Positions 41,727 to 50,316 of a stretch of DNA of 64,000 nucleotides are shown one piece after another (position 1 is the first letter of the stretch; the number at the start of each line of letters is the position of its first letter). A model generated the notes under the pieces. It saw only the letters and a list, made by a program, of their open reading frames with translations, did no database searches and was not told the origin of the DNA. The stretch is from JALYUM01 sp036688685 (GTDB lineage: Bacteria; Pseudomonadota; Gammaproteobacteria; Burkholderiales; Burkholderiaceae_D), in the NCBI RefSeq assembly GCF_036688685.1, contig NZ_JAQQPS010000016.1, forward strand, positions 62,001 through 126,000, read 5' to 3'. A program made the position numbers and the translations under genes.

Positions 41727-41859
41727 AGTGATTTCTTTTCCAGCAAAATAAATGAGAGGCAAGGCCAGCTAACAGCGTCAGCATGGTAAGTTACCAAGGT
41801 CAAATATTTACGCGTGGAAACAAATCGTAACACTCAAAGCACTGCACGCTCTCCGTGTC

Positions 41860-42063
41860 TCAATAGTGCGGCGGGCGGTCGTTGGTGGGATTCTGACCCG
41901 ACTGCTGGCTGTTGCGGATGTGCTCGGCCATCTTGTTGACCAGCGCTTCGAGCTGGTCGATGCGCTTCGATTGCTGGTAGACGACATCGTTGAGCGACTC
42001 GACCAGATCCTCCTGGTGCGCCAGCTTGATTTCGATATCGACAAAACGGTCTTCCTGACTCAC
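41860..42063 (-). CDS. slyX: SlyX-like coiled-coil protein
   Basis: A 67-residue protein with RFVDIEIKLAHQEDLVESLNDVVYQQSKRIDQLEALVNKM, the characteristic heptad coiled coil of SlyX, and a polar tail ending DRPPHY, which is the usual SlyX end. Function is unknown. It is preceded by no gene in an operon and lies 116 nt downstream of rep. Confidence 0.92.
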   Translation of the reverse strand: MSQEDRFVDIEIKLAHQEDLVESLNDVVYQQSKRIDQLEALVNKMAEHIRNSQQSGQNPTNDRPPHY

Positions 42064-42179
42064 GGTGCATCCTTGCTGCGAATGAAAGCGTCATTATGCC
42101 AGCCACGCCGCCCTCAGCGACCCGGGTCACCGCCGGGCGGCTACGGATCGGCCTGCATTCGATGCAGTGAACCGGCGCG

Positions 42180-44240
42180 CTACACCTTGGGCGTAGCCAG
42201 CAAGGCCTTCAAACTGGCCAGCCTGTCCTTGGGCGAAATCTTTTCCGACTCCATCGGCGGCGCCGTGCCTTCGTCGAGCGCCATTTCCTTGATGAAGCGC
42301 GACACGTCGCAATGGACCTGTTCGCCGGCCCGTTTGCGCTTCTTGCACCACGTCACGTACAGCGTGCGCTGCGCACGCGTGATGCCCACGTACATCAGCC
42401 GGCGCTCTTCCTCGATGCGCGCGCCGATCGTCTCCACTGATGCATCCGGGTCGCCCTTGTGCGGCAAAATCCCCTCCTCCACGCCGACCAGGAACACGTG
42501 CGGAAATTCCAGTCCCTTCGAGGCGTGCAGGGTCGACATGCGCACGGCGTCCTGTTCCTCGTCCTGCCCTTCCAGCATCGACATCAGCGCCACCATCTGG
42601 GTCAATTCCAGCAGATTCTTTTCTTCTCCCGATTTGTCCTTGCCGCCATTGCCGCGCTCCTTGAGCCAGTTGGTGAATTCCAGCACGTTCTGCCATTTGC
42701 TTTGCGCGGCGCGGTCCTCGAAGGTGTCGTACAGGTAGTTTTCGTAGTTGATCTCTTTCATCATGTCGTCCAGCACGGCGCCGGCGTTTTCTCCACTGCC
42801 GGCCGCCCCGGGCCGACTCGCGCGCGACTCCAGGTTGTTGATGAAATTGCAGAAACTGCGCAGCGGCACCAGCTGGCGATCGGGCAGCAGCGCTTCGATA
42901 CCGCCTTTGAGAGTTGCCTCGAACAGCGAGCAATTCCACTGTTTCGAAAATGCGCCCAGCACTTCCAGCGTCGCCATGCCGACGCCCCGCTTCGGCGTGG
43001 TGACGGCGCGAATAAAAGCCGGGTCGTCGCCGTCGTTGGCGATCAGGCGCAAATAACTGATGATGTCCTTGATTTCGGCCTTGTCAAAAAAGCTCTGGCC
43101 GCCGGAAATGGTGTACGGAATGCGTTCCTTGCGCATCGATTGCTCGATCACGCGCGCCTGGTGATTGCCGCGATACAGAATCGCGTAATCGGACCATTTA
43201 TTTTTTCTCTGGAACCGGTCGGCCGAAATCATGATGGCGACCTGCTCCGCTTCCTGGTCGTCGGTTTGCATGCCCAGCACCGTAATCGGCTCGCCCAGGC
43301 CGTGTTCCGACCACAGCTTTTTATCGAAAATCTTCGGGTTGTTGCCGATGACGGCATTCGCCGCCTGCAAAATGCGCGTGGTGGAACGGTAATTCTGTTC
43401 GAGTTTAATCACGCGCAGGTCGGGGAAATCGACCTGCAGCGTTTTGAGGTTTTCGACCGAGGCGCCGCGCCAGGCATAAATGGCCTGGTCGTCATCGCCC
43501 ACGGCGGTGAACATCGGCTTTTTGTTGATGCCCGTGACCAGCAATTTCACCAGCTCGTACTGGCAGGTGTTGGTATCCTGGTATTCGTCCATCAGCAAAT
43601 AACGCAATCTTCTCTGCCATTTGTCGCGAATCGGGTCGTTATTCCGGAACAGTTCCACCGGCAGGCGGATCAGGTCATCGAAATCGACCGCCTGGTAGGC
43701 GGCCAGGGTAGCGACATAACTGCGGAAAATCCGCGCCGATTGGGCCATTTCTTCGTCGGCCGCGTCGCGAACGGCGTCGTCGGGTTCGACCAGGCCATTC
43801 TTCCACAGCGAAATGTGGTTCTGGATGCGGCGAATTTCCTGTTTATCGGTCGAAATGGCCAGATCCTGTACCAGCGCGAAACAATCGTCGCTGTCCATGA
43901 TCGAAAACCGGTCCTTCAAACCCACGCCGGCGGCTTCCTGGCGCAGGATTTTGACGCCCAGCGAGTGAAAGGTCGACACCGTCAATTGCTTGGCCTGGCG
44001 CGGTTGTTTGAGTAATTTGGCAATCCGTTCCTGCATTTCCAGCGCGGCTTTATTGGTGAACGTCAGCGCAGCGATGGTGCGCGGATCGTAGCCGCACTCC
44101 TCGATCATGTAGGCGATTTTCTGGGTGATCACGCGCGTTTTGCCCGAGCCGGCGCCGGCCAGCACCAGGCACGGGCCGTCGAGATACATGACAGCTTCGC
44201 TCTGCGGGATGTTCAGGCCAAACTTTGCTGCGGTGGACAT
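42180..44240 (-). CDS. rep: Rep-type UvrD/Rep superfamily 1 DNA helicase
   Basis: A 686-residue 3'-5' helicase. Walker A GAGSGKTR at about residues 29-36, motif Ia TFTNKAALEM, and TVSTFHSLGVKILR are present. The DEYQDTN Walker B region and AVGDDDQAIYAWRG follow, then LEQNYRST and MTLHASKGLEF-like STLHASKGLEFPHVFLVG (motif V). The DDDQ..Y.WRG form and length suit Rep rather than UvrD. I chose MSTAAKFGLN as the start. It would restart blocked forks and remove bound protein. Confidence 0.93.
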   Translation of the reverse strand: MSTAAKFGLNIPQSEAVMYLDGPCLVLAGAGSGKTRVITQKIAYMIEECGYDPRTIAALTFTNKAALEMQERIAKLLKQPRQAKQLTVSTFHSLGVKILRQEAAGVGLKDRFSIMDSDDCFALVQDLAISTDKQEIRRIQNHISLWKNGLVEPDDAVRDAADEEMAQSARIFRSYVATLAAYQAVDFDDLIRLPVELFRNNDPIRDKWQRRLRYLLMDEYQDTNTCQYELVKLLVTGINKKPMFTAVGDDDQAIYAWRGASVENLKTLQVDFPDLRVIKLEQNYRSTTRILQAANAVIGNNPKIFDKKLWSEHGLGEPITVLGMQTDDQEAEQVAIMISADRFQRKNKWSDYAILYRGNHQARVIEQSMRKERIPYTISGGQSFFDKAEIKDIISYLRLIANDGDDPAFIRAVTTPKRGVGMATLEVLGAFSKQWNCSLFEATLKGGIEALLPDRQLVPLRSFCNFINNLESRASRPGAAGSGENAGAVLDDMMKEINYENYLYDTFEDRAAQSKWQNVLEFTNWLKERGNGGKDKSGEEKNLLELTQMVALMSMLEGQDEEQDAVRMSTLHASKGLEFPHVFLVGVEEGILPHKGDPDASVETIGARIEEERRLMYVGITRAQRTLYVTWCKKRKRAGEQVHCDVSRFIKEMALDEGTAPPMESEKISPKDRLASLKALLATPKV

Positions 44241-44353
44241 GAGGGGCACTTCCTTGACAGTCAGCCGGCCATTGTAGCGCGCTACCGAAATGACAGGCAC
44301 CATGCGCTTGCGTTACCATCGCCTGTCCGCCATTGAACCCGAGTCCACGCACG

Positions 44354-44839
44354 ATGAAATTTGAACACCTGATCGAAATTAACGACCCGCTCAATCCCCT
44401 GATCGACCCGATGACGCGCGAGCAACTCTGGCGCGGCCTGGTCCTGCATGCCGAACAGCCCAAGCTGTTCATGCCGCACCTGGACGAGTGCACCATTGTC
44501 GAACGCAGCCCCGGCGAACTCCACCGCTCGCGCCGCTTCGGCAAACTGATCGTCGAAGACCATGTCAGCATGACGCCGCTGCAGCAGATCCGCTACGACG
44601 TGCACGCACAGGGCGAGATCAGCGCGTCGAGCCTGACCATCACCATCGAAACACCATCCGATGAATTGCTGTTCGTGCGTTTTAAATATGACGATGGCCA
44701 CGATGCGGTGACCGATGAGGCGAACAAGATGTACGACGAATACAAAAAATCGGCGTACCAGGAGGCCGATATCGACGCGATCCGGATTGTGCGGGAGCTG
44801 GCGGTGGAAGGCAGGTTGGACGCGAGTTATCTCAACTAG
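44354..44839 (+). CDS. DUF1857 (AtaL-like, SRPBCC-superfamily) protein
   Basis: A 161-residue soluble protein with KFEHLIEINDPLNPLIDPMTREQLWRGLV at its start, the hallmark of DUF1857, then LFMPHLDECTI and LHRSRRFGKLIVEDHVS. The fold is START/SRPBCC-like with a ligand cavity; AtaL-type fungal members act in secondary metabolism, but bacterial role is unknown. It is divergent from rep across 113 nt. A REP pair lies just downstream. Confidence 0.88.
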   Translation: MKFEHLIEINDPLNPLIDPMTREQLWRGLVLHAEQPKLFMPHLDECTIVERSPGELHRSRRFGKLIVEDHVSMTPLQQIRYDVHAQGEISASSLTITIETPSDELLFVRFKYDDGHDAVTDEANKMYDEYKKSAYQEADIDAIRIVRELAVEGRLDASYLN

Positions 44840-44860
44840 CGTAACCCTGTCCACCAGCGT

Positions 44861-45000
44861 TAATACCGTCACCCCCGTTTAATAACGTCACCCCCGCAAA
44901 TACCGTCACCCCCGCGAAGGCGGGGGCCCATAAGCCGTCAAACGCGGACGCAAGCTCTGCGCAAAGGTGCTATAGGTCCCCGCCTGCGCGGGGATGACGT
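44861..45000. repeat. REP-like palindrome pair with short tandem head
   Basis: Three partial copies of AATACCGTCACCCCCG at about 18-bp spacing (44861-44916), then hairpin CCCCCGC-GAAG-GCGGGGG (44909-44926). In opposite orientation follows TCCCCGC-CTGC-GCGGGGA (44977-44994), ending GATGACGT. Two inverted REPs about 50 bp apart is the REPIN/BIME layout. It lies between two convergent genes. Confidence 0.75.
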
Positions 45001-45020
45001 GCAGGCAGCGGTGGTGCTAC

Positions 45021-46463
45021 TTACGTCCCCGGCTCCGCATCCGACGCATACGTCTCGGTATCGTGCCCATCCCTCGCCAGGCTGGCGTGCAAGTCGCGTA
45101 ACGCCGTCCGCACGCCCTCTTCGATGACGGGATGATAAAACGGCATGTCCAGCATCTGCTCGACGCTCATGCGCGCCTGACATGCCCACGCCAGCAGGTG
45201 CGCCAGATGTTCGGCCCGCGGCCCGACCATCTCGGCGCCCAGGAAGCGCCCGGTACCGTACTGCGCATACACCCGCAACAAGCCCTTGTGTTGCAACATG
45301 ACCCGGCTACGCCCCTGGTTTTCAAACGAGACTTTACCGATCGCAAACTTGGGCTTGCCCGGCTCGCACAGCGCTTTGTAGCTCTGGCCCAGCACGGCGA
45401 TCTGCGGTTCGGTGAACGTGATGGCCAGCGGGGTGCGACGCAAGCCCGGGCGCACATCGGGGAAGCGTCCGGCGTTGTCGCCCGCGATCTTGCCGTGGTC
45501 GGCCGCCTCGGGCAGGACCGGACGCTCGTTGTTGGCGTCGCCGGCGATGAAAATGTGGCTGGCGCCGCACTGCATGGTGGTAATGTCGAACAGCGGGATG
45601 CCTTTGTCGTCGAGCGCAATGCCGGTGTGTTCGATCCCGAGCTTGCCAACATTCGGCGTGCGGCCCGCGGTCTGCAGCACGTACTGGAAGCGCTCGGTCG
45701 ATTCGTCGCCGTTCGCATCGCGCACCGTCAAGGCAAGCGCATCGCCATCACGCACGGCCTTGACGACCTGCACCTGGAAGCGCAAATCGAGCTCTTCTCC
45801 GAGCGCGCGCGTGGCCACGTGCAGCACCTCCGGGTCGCTCAGGTTGGCGATGCTGCCGCCGCGCGCGTGGAAGCGCACACGCACGCCCAGGCGCGCCAGG
45901 GCCTGGCCCAGTTCCAGGCCAATCACGCCGGTGCCGATCACGGCCACCGATTCGGGCAGGTCGGTCCATTCGAACACATCGTCGCTGGTGATCGCGCCTT
46001 CCAGGCCTGCCAGTTGCGGCAGCACGGCCGGTGTCGAGCCGGTGGCAATCACGATGCGCGCCGCTTCCACTTCGGTATGGTCGTCGATCTGCAGCGTGTG
46101 CGGTCCGGTGAAACGCGCGTGGCCGCGCAGCTTGTCGTCTGCGGGGATGCCGTCGACGCTGTCGAGCACGAAGCCGACGAAGCGGTCGCGCTCGCGGCGC
46201 ACGCGGTCCATCACTGCAACGCCGTCGATATGCACCGCGCCGGCATGCACGCCGAAGCCGCTGGCGGCATCGAGCATATGCGCCGCGTGCGCCGCTGAAA
46301 TGAGCAGTTTGCTGGGCATGCAGCCGACCCGCGCGCAGGTGGTGCCGTACGCGCCACCTTCGATGACGACCGTGCGCGCCCCCTGGGCGTGGGCGGCGCG
46401 GTAGGCGGCCAGGCCGGCGGTACCGGTGCCGATGATGGCCACATCGACTTTCATTTGTTTCAT
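45021..46463 (-). CDS. dihydrolipoamide-dehydrogenase-like flavoprotein disulfide reductase
   Basis: A 480-residue pyridine-nucleotide disulfide oxidoreductase. FAD-binding GTGTAGLAAYRAA lies at residues 12-24. The redox disulfide is TTCARVGCMPSKL (CxxxxC), with NAD-binding AVIGTGVIGLELGQAL near 175-190 and the second FAD motif IFIAGDANNERP. The C-terminal dimer domain has the catalytic His-Glu pair in YHPVIEEGV. No pyruvate or 2-oxoacid dehydrogenase genes are adjacent, so it is a stand-alone enzyme, perhaps a thioredoxin/mercuric-reductase-like reductase rather than an E3. The acidic tail DTETYASDAEPGT is extra. Confidence 0.92.
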   Translation of the reverse strand: MKQMKVDVAIIGTGTAGLAAYRAAHAQGARTVVIEGGAYGTTCARVGCMPSKLLISAAHAAHMLDAASGFGVHAGAVHIDGVAVMDRVRRERDRFVGFVLDSVDGIPADDKLRGHARFTGPHTLQIDDHTEVEAARIVIATGSTPAVLPQLAGLEGAITSDDVFEWTDLPESVAVIGTGVIGLELGQALARLGVRVRFHARGGSIANLSDPEVLHVATRALGEELDLRFQVQVVKAVRDGDALALTVRDANGDESTERFQYVLQTAGRTPNVGKLGIEHTGIALDDKGIPLFDITTMQCGASHIFIAGDANNERPVLPEAADHGKIAGDNAGRFPDVRPGLRRTPLAITFTEPQIAVLGQSYKALCEPGKPKFAIGKVSFENQGRSRVMLQHKGLLRVYAQYGTGRFLGAEMVGPRAEHLAHLLAWACQARMSVEQMLDMPFYHPVIEEGVRTALRDLHASLARDGHDTETYASDAEPGT

Positions 46464-46513
46464 GGTGCGTTCCCTGGGTTAGAGCGACGCCATGACGATA
46501 CCCTCTTTTGATT

Positions 46514-48535
46514 TCAGATGTCGAGCGGGTCCACTTCCAGTGACCACTTGACCCGGCTTTTCATGTCGCGCAGGGCGGCCAGCCACACTTTGAGGAAGGC
46601 CTGCAACGCCGGGCGCGAAGGCGACTCGAGCAGCAGCTGGGCGCGATCGACGTTGTACACGCGCGTCATCGTCATCGGGATAGGATCGTTGATGGTGATC
46701 CCTTCGTGTTCCATGCAGTCGCGCGCCGCTTCCAGGAACGCAATGGCGTTGGCCAGCAGCGGCGCCTCCGCGCGCAGCAGCGCCTGGTACATGAACGGCG
46801 GCAGCATGGCCTGCTTGCGTTCGGCCAGCAGGCTGCCGGCAAAGCGGTCGTAATCGTGATGCATCACTGCCGCGTACAGCGGGTGCGACACGTAGCGCGA
46901 CTGCACCAGCACTTCGCTGGCGTTACCACCCTCATTGCGCGCAGCCCGCCCAGCCCGACCCGCCACCTGCATCAGCTGCGCGAACAGGCGCTCGCTGGCG
47001 CGGTAGTCCTGCGAGAACAGCGCCGTATCGGGATTCAGAATGCCGACCAGCGTCAGCTTTTTGAAGTCATGGCCCTTGGCGACCATCTGGGTGCCAATCA
47101 GGATATCGACCTCGCCGCGGTGCACCGTATCGAACGCCGCCTGCGCGCTGCCTTTTAAACGCGTGGAGTCGGCGTCGATGCGCAGGATGCGCGCCTGCGG
47201 GAACAGCAGCTGCAAGCCCTCTTCCACGCGCTGGGTGCCGCGCCCGAGCGGCTGCAGGTCGACGTTGCCGCAGGTCGGGCAGTGGCGCGGAATGCGCAGC
47301 TCCAAACTGCAATGGTGGCAGCGCAGCCGGTGTTCCGGCTTGTGCAGCACCATGAACGAGGTGCAGCGCGTGCAGTTGCTGATCCAGCCGCAGGCGTCGC
47401 AGCTGATCACCGGAGCGTAACCGCGCCGGTTCAAAAACAGCAGCGATTGCTCGCCCCGTTCCAGGCGCAACTTCAACGCGGCCACCAGCGCGGCGCTGAG
47501 GCCGTCCTTGCCGCGATCGCGCTCCATGTCGATCAGACGCACAGTGGGTAGTACAGCGTCGCGGACGGCGCGTTCGCGCAGCTCGAGCAGGCGATAGCGG
47601 CCGGACTGCGCGTGGTGCCAGCTCTCCAGCGACGGCGTGGCCGATCCCAGCACGATCGGGATTGCCAATTGGCGCGCGCGCCACACGGCCAGGTCGCGCG
47701 CCGAGTAGCGCAGGCCTTCCTGCTGTTTATAGGACGGGTCGTGCTCTTCGTCGATGACGATCAGCTTCAGGTTCGGCAGCGACGCCAGGATGGCCAGGCG
47801 CGTGCCCAGCACGATGCGCGCGCGGCCCTGGTGGGCGGCGATCCAGTGCAGGCCACGCTCGCCCTCGGACAGGCTGCTGTGCAGGGTCGCCAGCATCACG
47901 CCGGGAAAGCGCGTGCGGATATTGCCTTCCAGTTGCGGCGTCAGGTTGATTTCGGGGACCAGGATCAGGATCTGCGCATCTTGCTCGCGCGCGAGTACCT
48001 GCGCGCAGGCCTGCAAATACACCTCGGTCTTGCCGCTGCCGGTCACGCCGTACAGCAGCAGCGGCGTGAAACCCTGTGCGCCGCCGATGGCGTCGGCAGC
48101 GATTTGCTGCGCCGCGTTCAGCGCCGGCATATCGACCGGCGCGCCGTCGTGGGTCTGCTCCAGCTTGGCCATCTTTTTCAGCGCGCGGTCCAGCGCCACG
48201 GTGCCGGCGGCGCGCAGGTTCTTGGGCAGGCCGGGCAGCGCGACTTCCCCCAGCGGGCGCTGGTAATAGTCCGCCGCAAATGCCGCCAGCGCCAGCCAGC
48301 GCGGCGACAGGGGCGCCAGCTGGCTGCGCACGGCCAGCGCATCCTTGAGCTTGTCGAGGGGGACGTCGGTATCGTCCTTGACGGCGACGATCAGGCCCAT
48401 CATGTCGCGGTTGGCAAAGTTCACCAGCGCCAACTGGCCGACCTGCGGCCGCTCTTGCGGCGCACACGGCCAGCGGTAGTCGAAGCAGCTGTTAAGCGGC
48501 GTGTCGAGGGCGAGCTGTAGGATGCAGTGCGTCAA
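46514..48535 (-). CDS. priA: PriA, primosomal replication restart helicase
   Basis: A 673-residue replication-restart helicase (E. coli 732). The 3'-DNA-end binding N-terminal domain is followed by the helicase core: LLYGVTGSGKTEVYLQ (Walker A), DEEHDPSYKQQEGLRYSARD, LGSATPSLESW. The two-zinc domain carries CDACGWISNCTRC and CHHCSLELRIPRHCPTCG, and helicase C has GTQMVAKGHDF and AGRAGR. All expected cysteines are present. The start is at MTHCILQLALDTPL. It lies next to a DnaA-box cluster and hemE, placing a restart helicase beside a possible origin. Confidence 0.96.
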   Translation of the reverse strand: MTHCILQLALDTPLNSCFDYRWPCAPQERPQVGQLALVNFANRDMMGLIVAVKDDTDVPLDKLKDALAVRSQLAPLSPRWLALAAFAADYYQRPLGEVALPGLPKNLRAAGTVALDRALKKMAKLEQTHDGAPVDMPALNAAQQIAADAIGGAQGFTPLLLYGVTGSGKTEVYLQACAQVLAREQDAQILILVPEINLTPQLEGNIRTRFPGVMLATLHSSLSEGERGLHWIAAHQGRARIVLGTRLAILASLPNLKLIVIDEEHDPSYKQQEGLRYSARDLAVWRARQLAIPIVLGSATPSLESWHHAQSGRYRLLELRERAVRDAVLPTVRLIDMERDRGKDGLSAALVAALKLRLERGEQSLLFLNRRGYAPVISCDACGWISNCTRCTSFMVLHKPEHRLRCHHCSLELRIPRHCPTCGNVDLQPLGRGTQRVEEGLQLLFPQARILRIDADSTRLKGSAQAAFDTVHRGEVDILIGTQMVAKGHDFKKLTLVGILNPDTALFSQDYRASERLFAQLMQVAGRAGRAARNEGGNASEVLVQSRYVSHPLYAAVMHHDYDRFAGSLLAERKQAMLPPFMYQALLRAEAPLLANAIAFLEAARDCMEHEGITINDPIPMTMTRVYNVDRAQLLLESPSRPALQAFLKVWLAALRDMKSRVKWSLEVDPLDI

Positions 48536-49145
48536 AAGAACCTTGCGAAATAGCTGTGGACAACTTTGTGGACAAGGAAGGGCTTGACCTGTTTTAAGGT
48601 TTACGTTAGGTCAAGCATTTCACCGATAAAGCAAGTTTCAAGAAATAAATTTCTTTGTAAATCAATGACTTGGAAATTAAGCTTACCCACAGCTCGCAAA
48701 AACCTGCCAAGCACAACTTTGTGCATAACTGCAGATTTTGCCGAGTCAATGTCCGTTGTCAAAGGTGTCTCAGCGCGCTGCGGATGTCACGATTAGAAGT
48801 AAACCCCGGAAAATCAAGGACTTCTGCTTTTATCCACACAGCCTGTGTATAACTTTGTGAACAAAGTCTGGAGAAAGGAACATTGTGACAGAACAATGAC
48901 ACAAATAGCTGGGGCGGGTTACTTCCGGTTGTTTAATTATTCAATTAAATCAACAGCTTACAATTTTAACTTCATCCAGAACATTTCCACAGGCCGAAAA
49001 GTTACCTTCTGGTAATTTGTGCATAACTGTGGTTTTGGTGCGTTGCGAGATATGGCAGAGTCAGGATGGCGCGGACTGCCAACACAGGCAAAACCGTCAT
49101 ACCGGCGCAAGCCGGTACCCATATTTATAAGCAGAAAGCTGATGC
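48536..49145. other. A+T-rich intergenic region with a cluster of DnaA-box-like sites
   Basis: A gene-free 610 bp between priA and hemE, strikingly A+T-rich for this genome. Four 9-mers fit TTATNCACA: 48830-48838 (TTATCCACA, plus), and on the minus strand 48720-48728 and 49018-49026 (TTATGCACA) and 48844-48852 (TTATACACA). Near matches are TTGTCCACA at 48555-48563 and 48567-48575 (minus), TTACCCACA at 48683-48691 (plus) and TTGTTCACA at 48856-48864 (minus). A+T-rich stretches lie at about 48639-48680 and 48930-48975. It looks like a replication origin or a DnaA-titrating locus. Confidence 0.65.
49100..49117. repeat. REP-like hairpin downstream of hemE
   Basis: TACCGGC-GCAA-GCCGGTA, preceded by CCGTCA and followed by CCCAT, the common proteobacterial REP form. 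It lies 29 nt after the hemE stop. Confidence 0.65.
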
Positions 49146-50228
49146 TTAAGCGGAACGTTGGCCCCGGCTAAAGCTGTGCACCGCCTCCACCATCGCCGTC
49201 ACCGACTCCACCGGCGTGAACTGCGAAATCCCGTGCCCCAGGTTGAACACGTGTCCGTGCCCGTCGCCCGGCGTGCCGTACGACGTCAACGATCGCTCGA
49301 CTTCCGCACGGATCTGCTCGGGATCGGCAAACAGAATGGCCGGATCCAGATTCCCCTGCAACGCCACCCGGTCGCCGACCAGGGCGCGCGCGCGCCCCAG
49401 GTTGACAGTCCAGTCCAGCCCCACCGCATCGGCGCCGCTGTCGGCGATTTCATCGAGCCACAGGCCGCCGCCCTTGGTGAACACGACGGCGGGAATGCGC
49501 ACGCCATCCTTTTCGCGCTTGAGCTGGGACAGCACCAGCTTCATGTAATCGAGCGAGAAGCTCTGGTAGGCGCCGTCAGCCAGTGCGCCGCCCCATGAAT
49601 CGAAGATCATGACAGCCTGCGCGCCGGCATCGATCTGGGCGTTCAGGTACTGGGCCACGGCGGTCGCGTTGATGGTCAAAATGCGGTGCATCAGGTCGGG
49701 CCGGCCGTACAGCATCTTTTTGATGGTGTGGAATTCGCGCGATCCTTGTCCCTCGACCATATAACAGGCCAGCGTCCACGGGCTGCCCGAAAAGCCGATC
49801 AGCGGCACGCGGCCATTGAGGGCGGTGCGGATCTGGGTCACTGCCTTGAAAACGTAGTCGAGCGACGCCATGTCTGGCACTTGCAGCGCCATCACATCGG
49901 CTTCGGTGCGCAGCGGACGCTCGAACTTCGGCCCTTCTCCTTCGACGAAATACAGGCCCAGGCCCATCGCATCGGGCACGGTCAAAATGTCGGAGAACAG
50001 GATCGAGGCGTCCAGCGCATAGCGGTCGAGCGGCTGGAGCGTCACTTCGGTGGCGTAGTCGGGGTTCTTCGCCAGTCCCAGAAACGAGCCGGCGCGGGTG
50101 CGCGTGGCGCGGTATTCCGGCAGGTAGCGGCCGGCCTGGCGCATCAGCCAGACCGGGGTGTAATCGGTCGGCTGGCGCAGCAGGGCGCGCAGGAATGTAT
50201 CGTTCTGCAGCGGGGCGAATTGGGACAT
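49146..50228 (-). CDS. hemE: uroporphyrinogen III decarboxylase
   Basis: A 360-residue cytoplasmic enzyme of heme biosynthesis that removes four carboxyl groups from uroporphyrinogen III to give coproporphyrinogen III. The family signatures are PVWLMRQAGRYLPEYR (residues 25-40) and GFSGSPWTLACYMVEG, with the substrate-binding Asp in ASILFSDILTVPDAMGL. Length matches the family. It is divergent from the S9 peptidase gene, and its 3' side faces the DnaA-box region. Confidence 0.97.
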   Translation of the reverse strand: MSQFAPLQNDTFLRALLRQPTDYTPVWLMRQAGRYLPEYRATRTRAGSFLGLAKNPDYATEVTLQPLDRYALDASILFSDILTVPDAMGLGLYFVEGEGPKFERPLRTEADVMALQVPDMASLDYVFKAVTQIRTALNGRVPLIGFSGSPWTLACYMVEGQGSREFHTIKKMLYGRPDLMHRILTINATAVAQYLNAQIDAGAQAVMIFDSWGGALADGAYQSFSLDYMKLVLSQLKREKDGVRIPAVVFTKGGGLWLDEIADSGADAVGLDWTVNLGRARALVGDRVALQGNLDPAILFADPEQIRAEVERSLTSYGTPGDGHGHVFNLGHGISQFTPVESVTAMVEAVHSFSRGQRSA

Positions 50229-50282
50229 GGCGGCTCGTGTGGCGTCGAAAAGCCGCTATTATCGCATCCTCCGCTGCACCCT

Positions 50283-50288
50283 TATAAT
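50283..50288 (+). promoter_or_regulatory. -10 element of the S9 peptidase promoter
   Basis: A perfect TATAAT, 28 nt before the chosen ATG at 50317 and overlapping the alternative ATG at 50287. No good -35 is seen at 17 nt, so the promoter may need an activator. It argues for the downstream start codon. Confidence 0.5.
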
Positions 50289-50316
50289 GCCCCACCCCCA
50301 ACCGAACGGACAAGCC

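Noticed and set aside
45021..46463. Assignment as the E3 of pyruvate dehydrogenase
   Set aside because: No aceE/aceF genes are adjacent, and the redox motif and sequence fit several disulfide reductases, so only the family is named.
48566..48852. Short frames inside the priA-hemE gap
   Set aside because: They have no ribosome sites and unlike codon use, and they overlap the DnaA-box cluster. I see no gene in the gap.
48536..49145. Calling the gap the proven oriC
   Set aside because: Without skew or marker-frequency data and without dnaA nearby, the box cluster alone cannot prove origin function. It is reported as a candidate.
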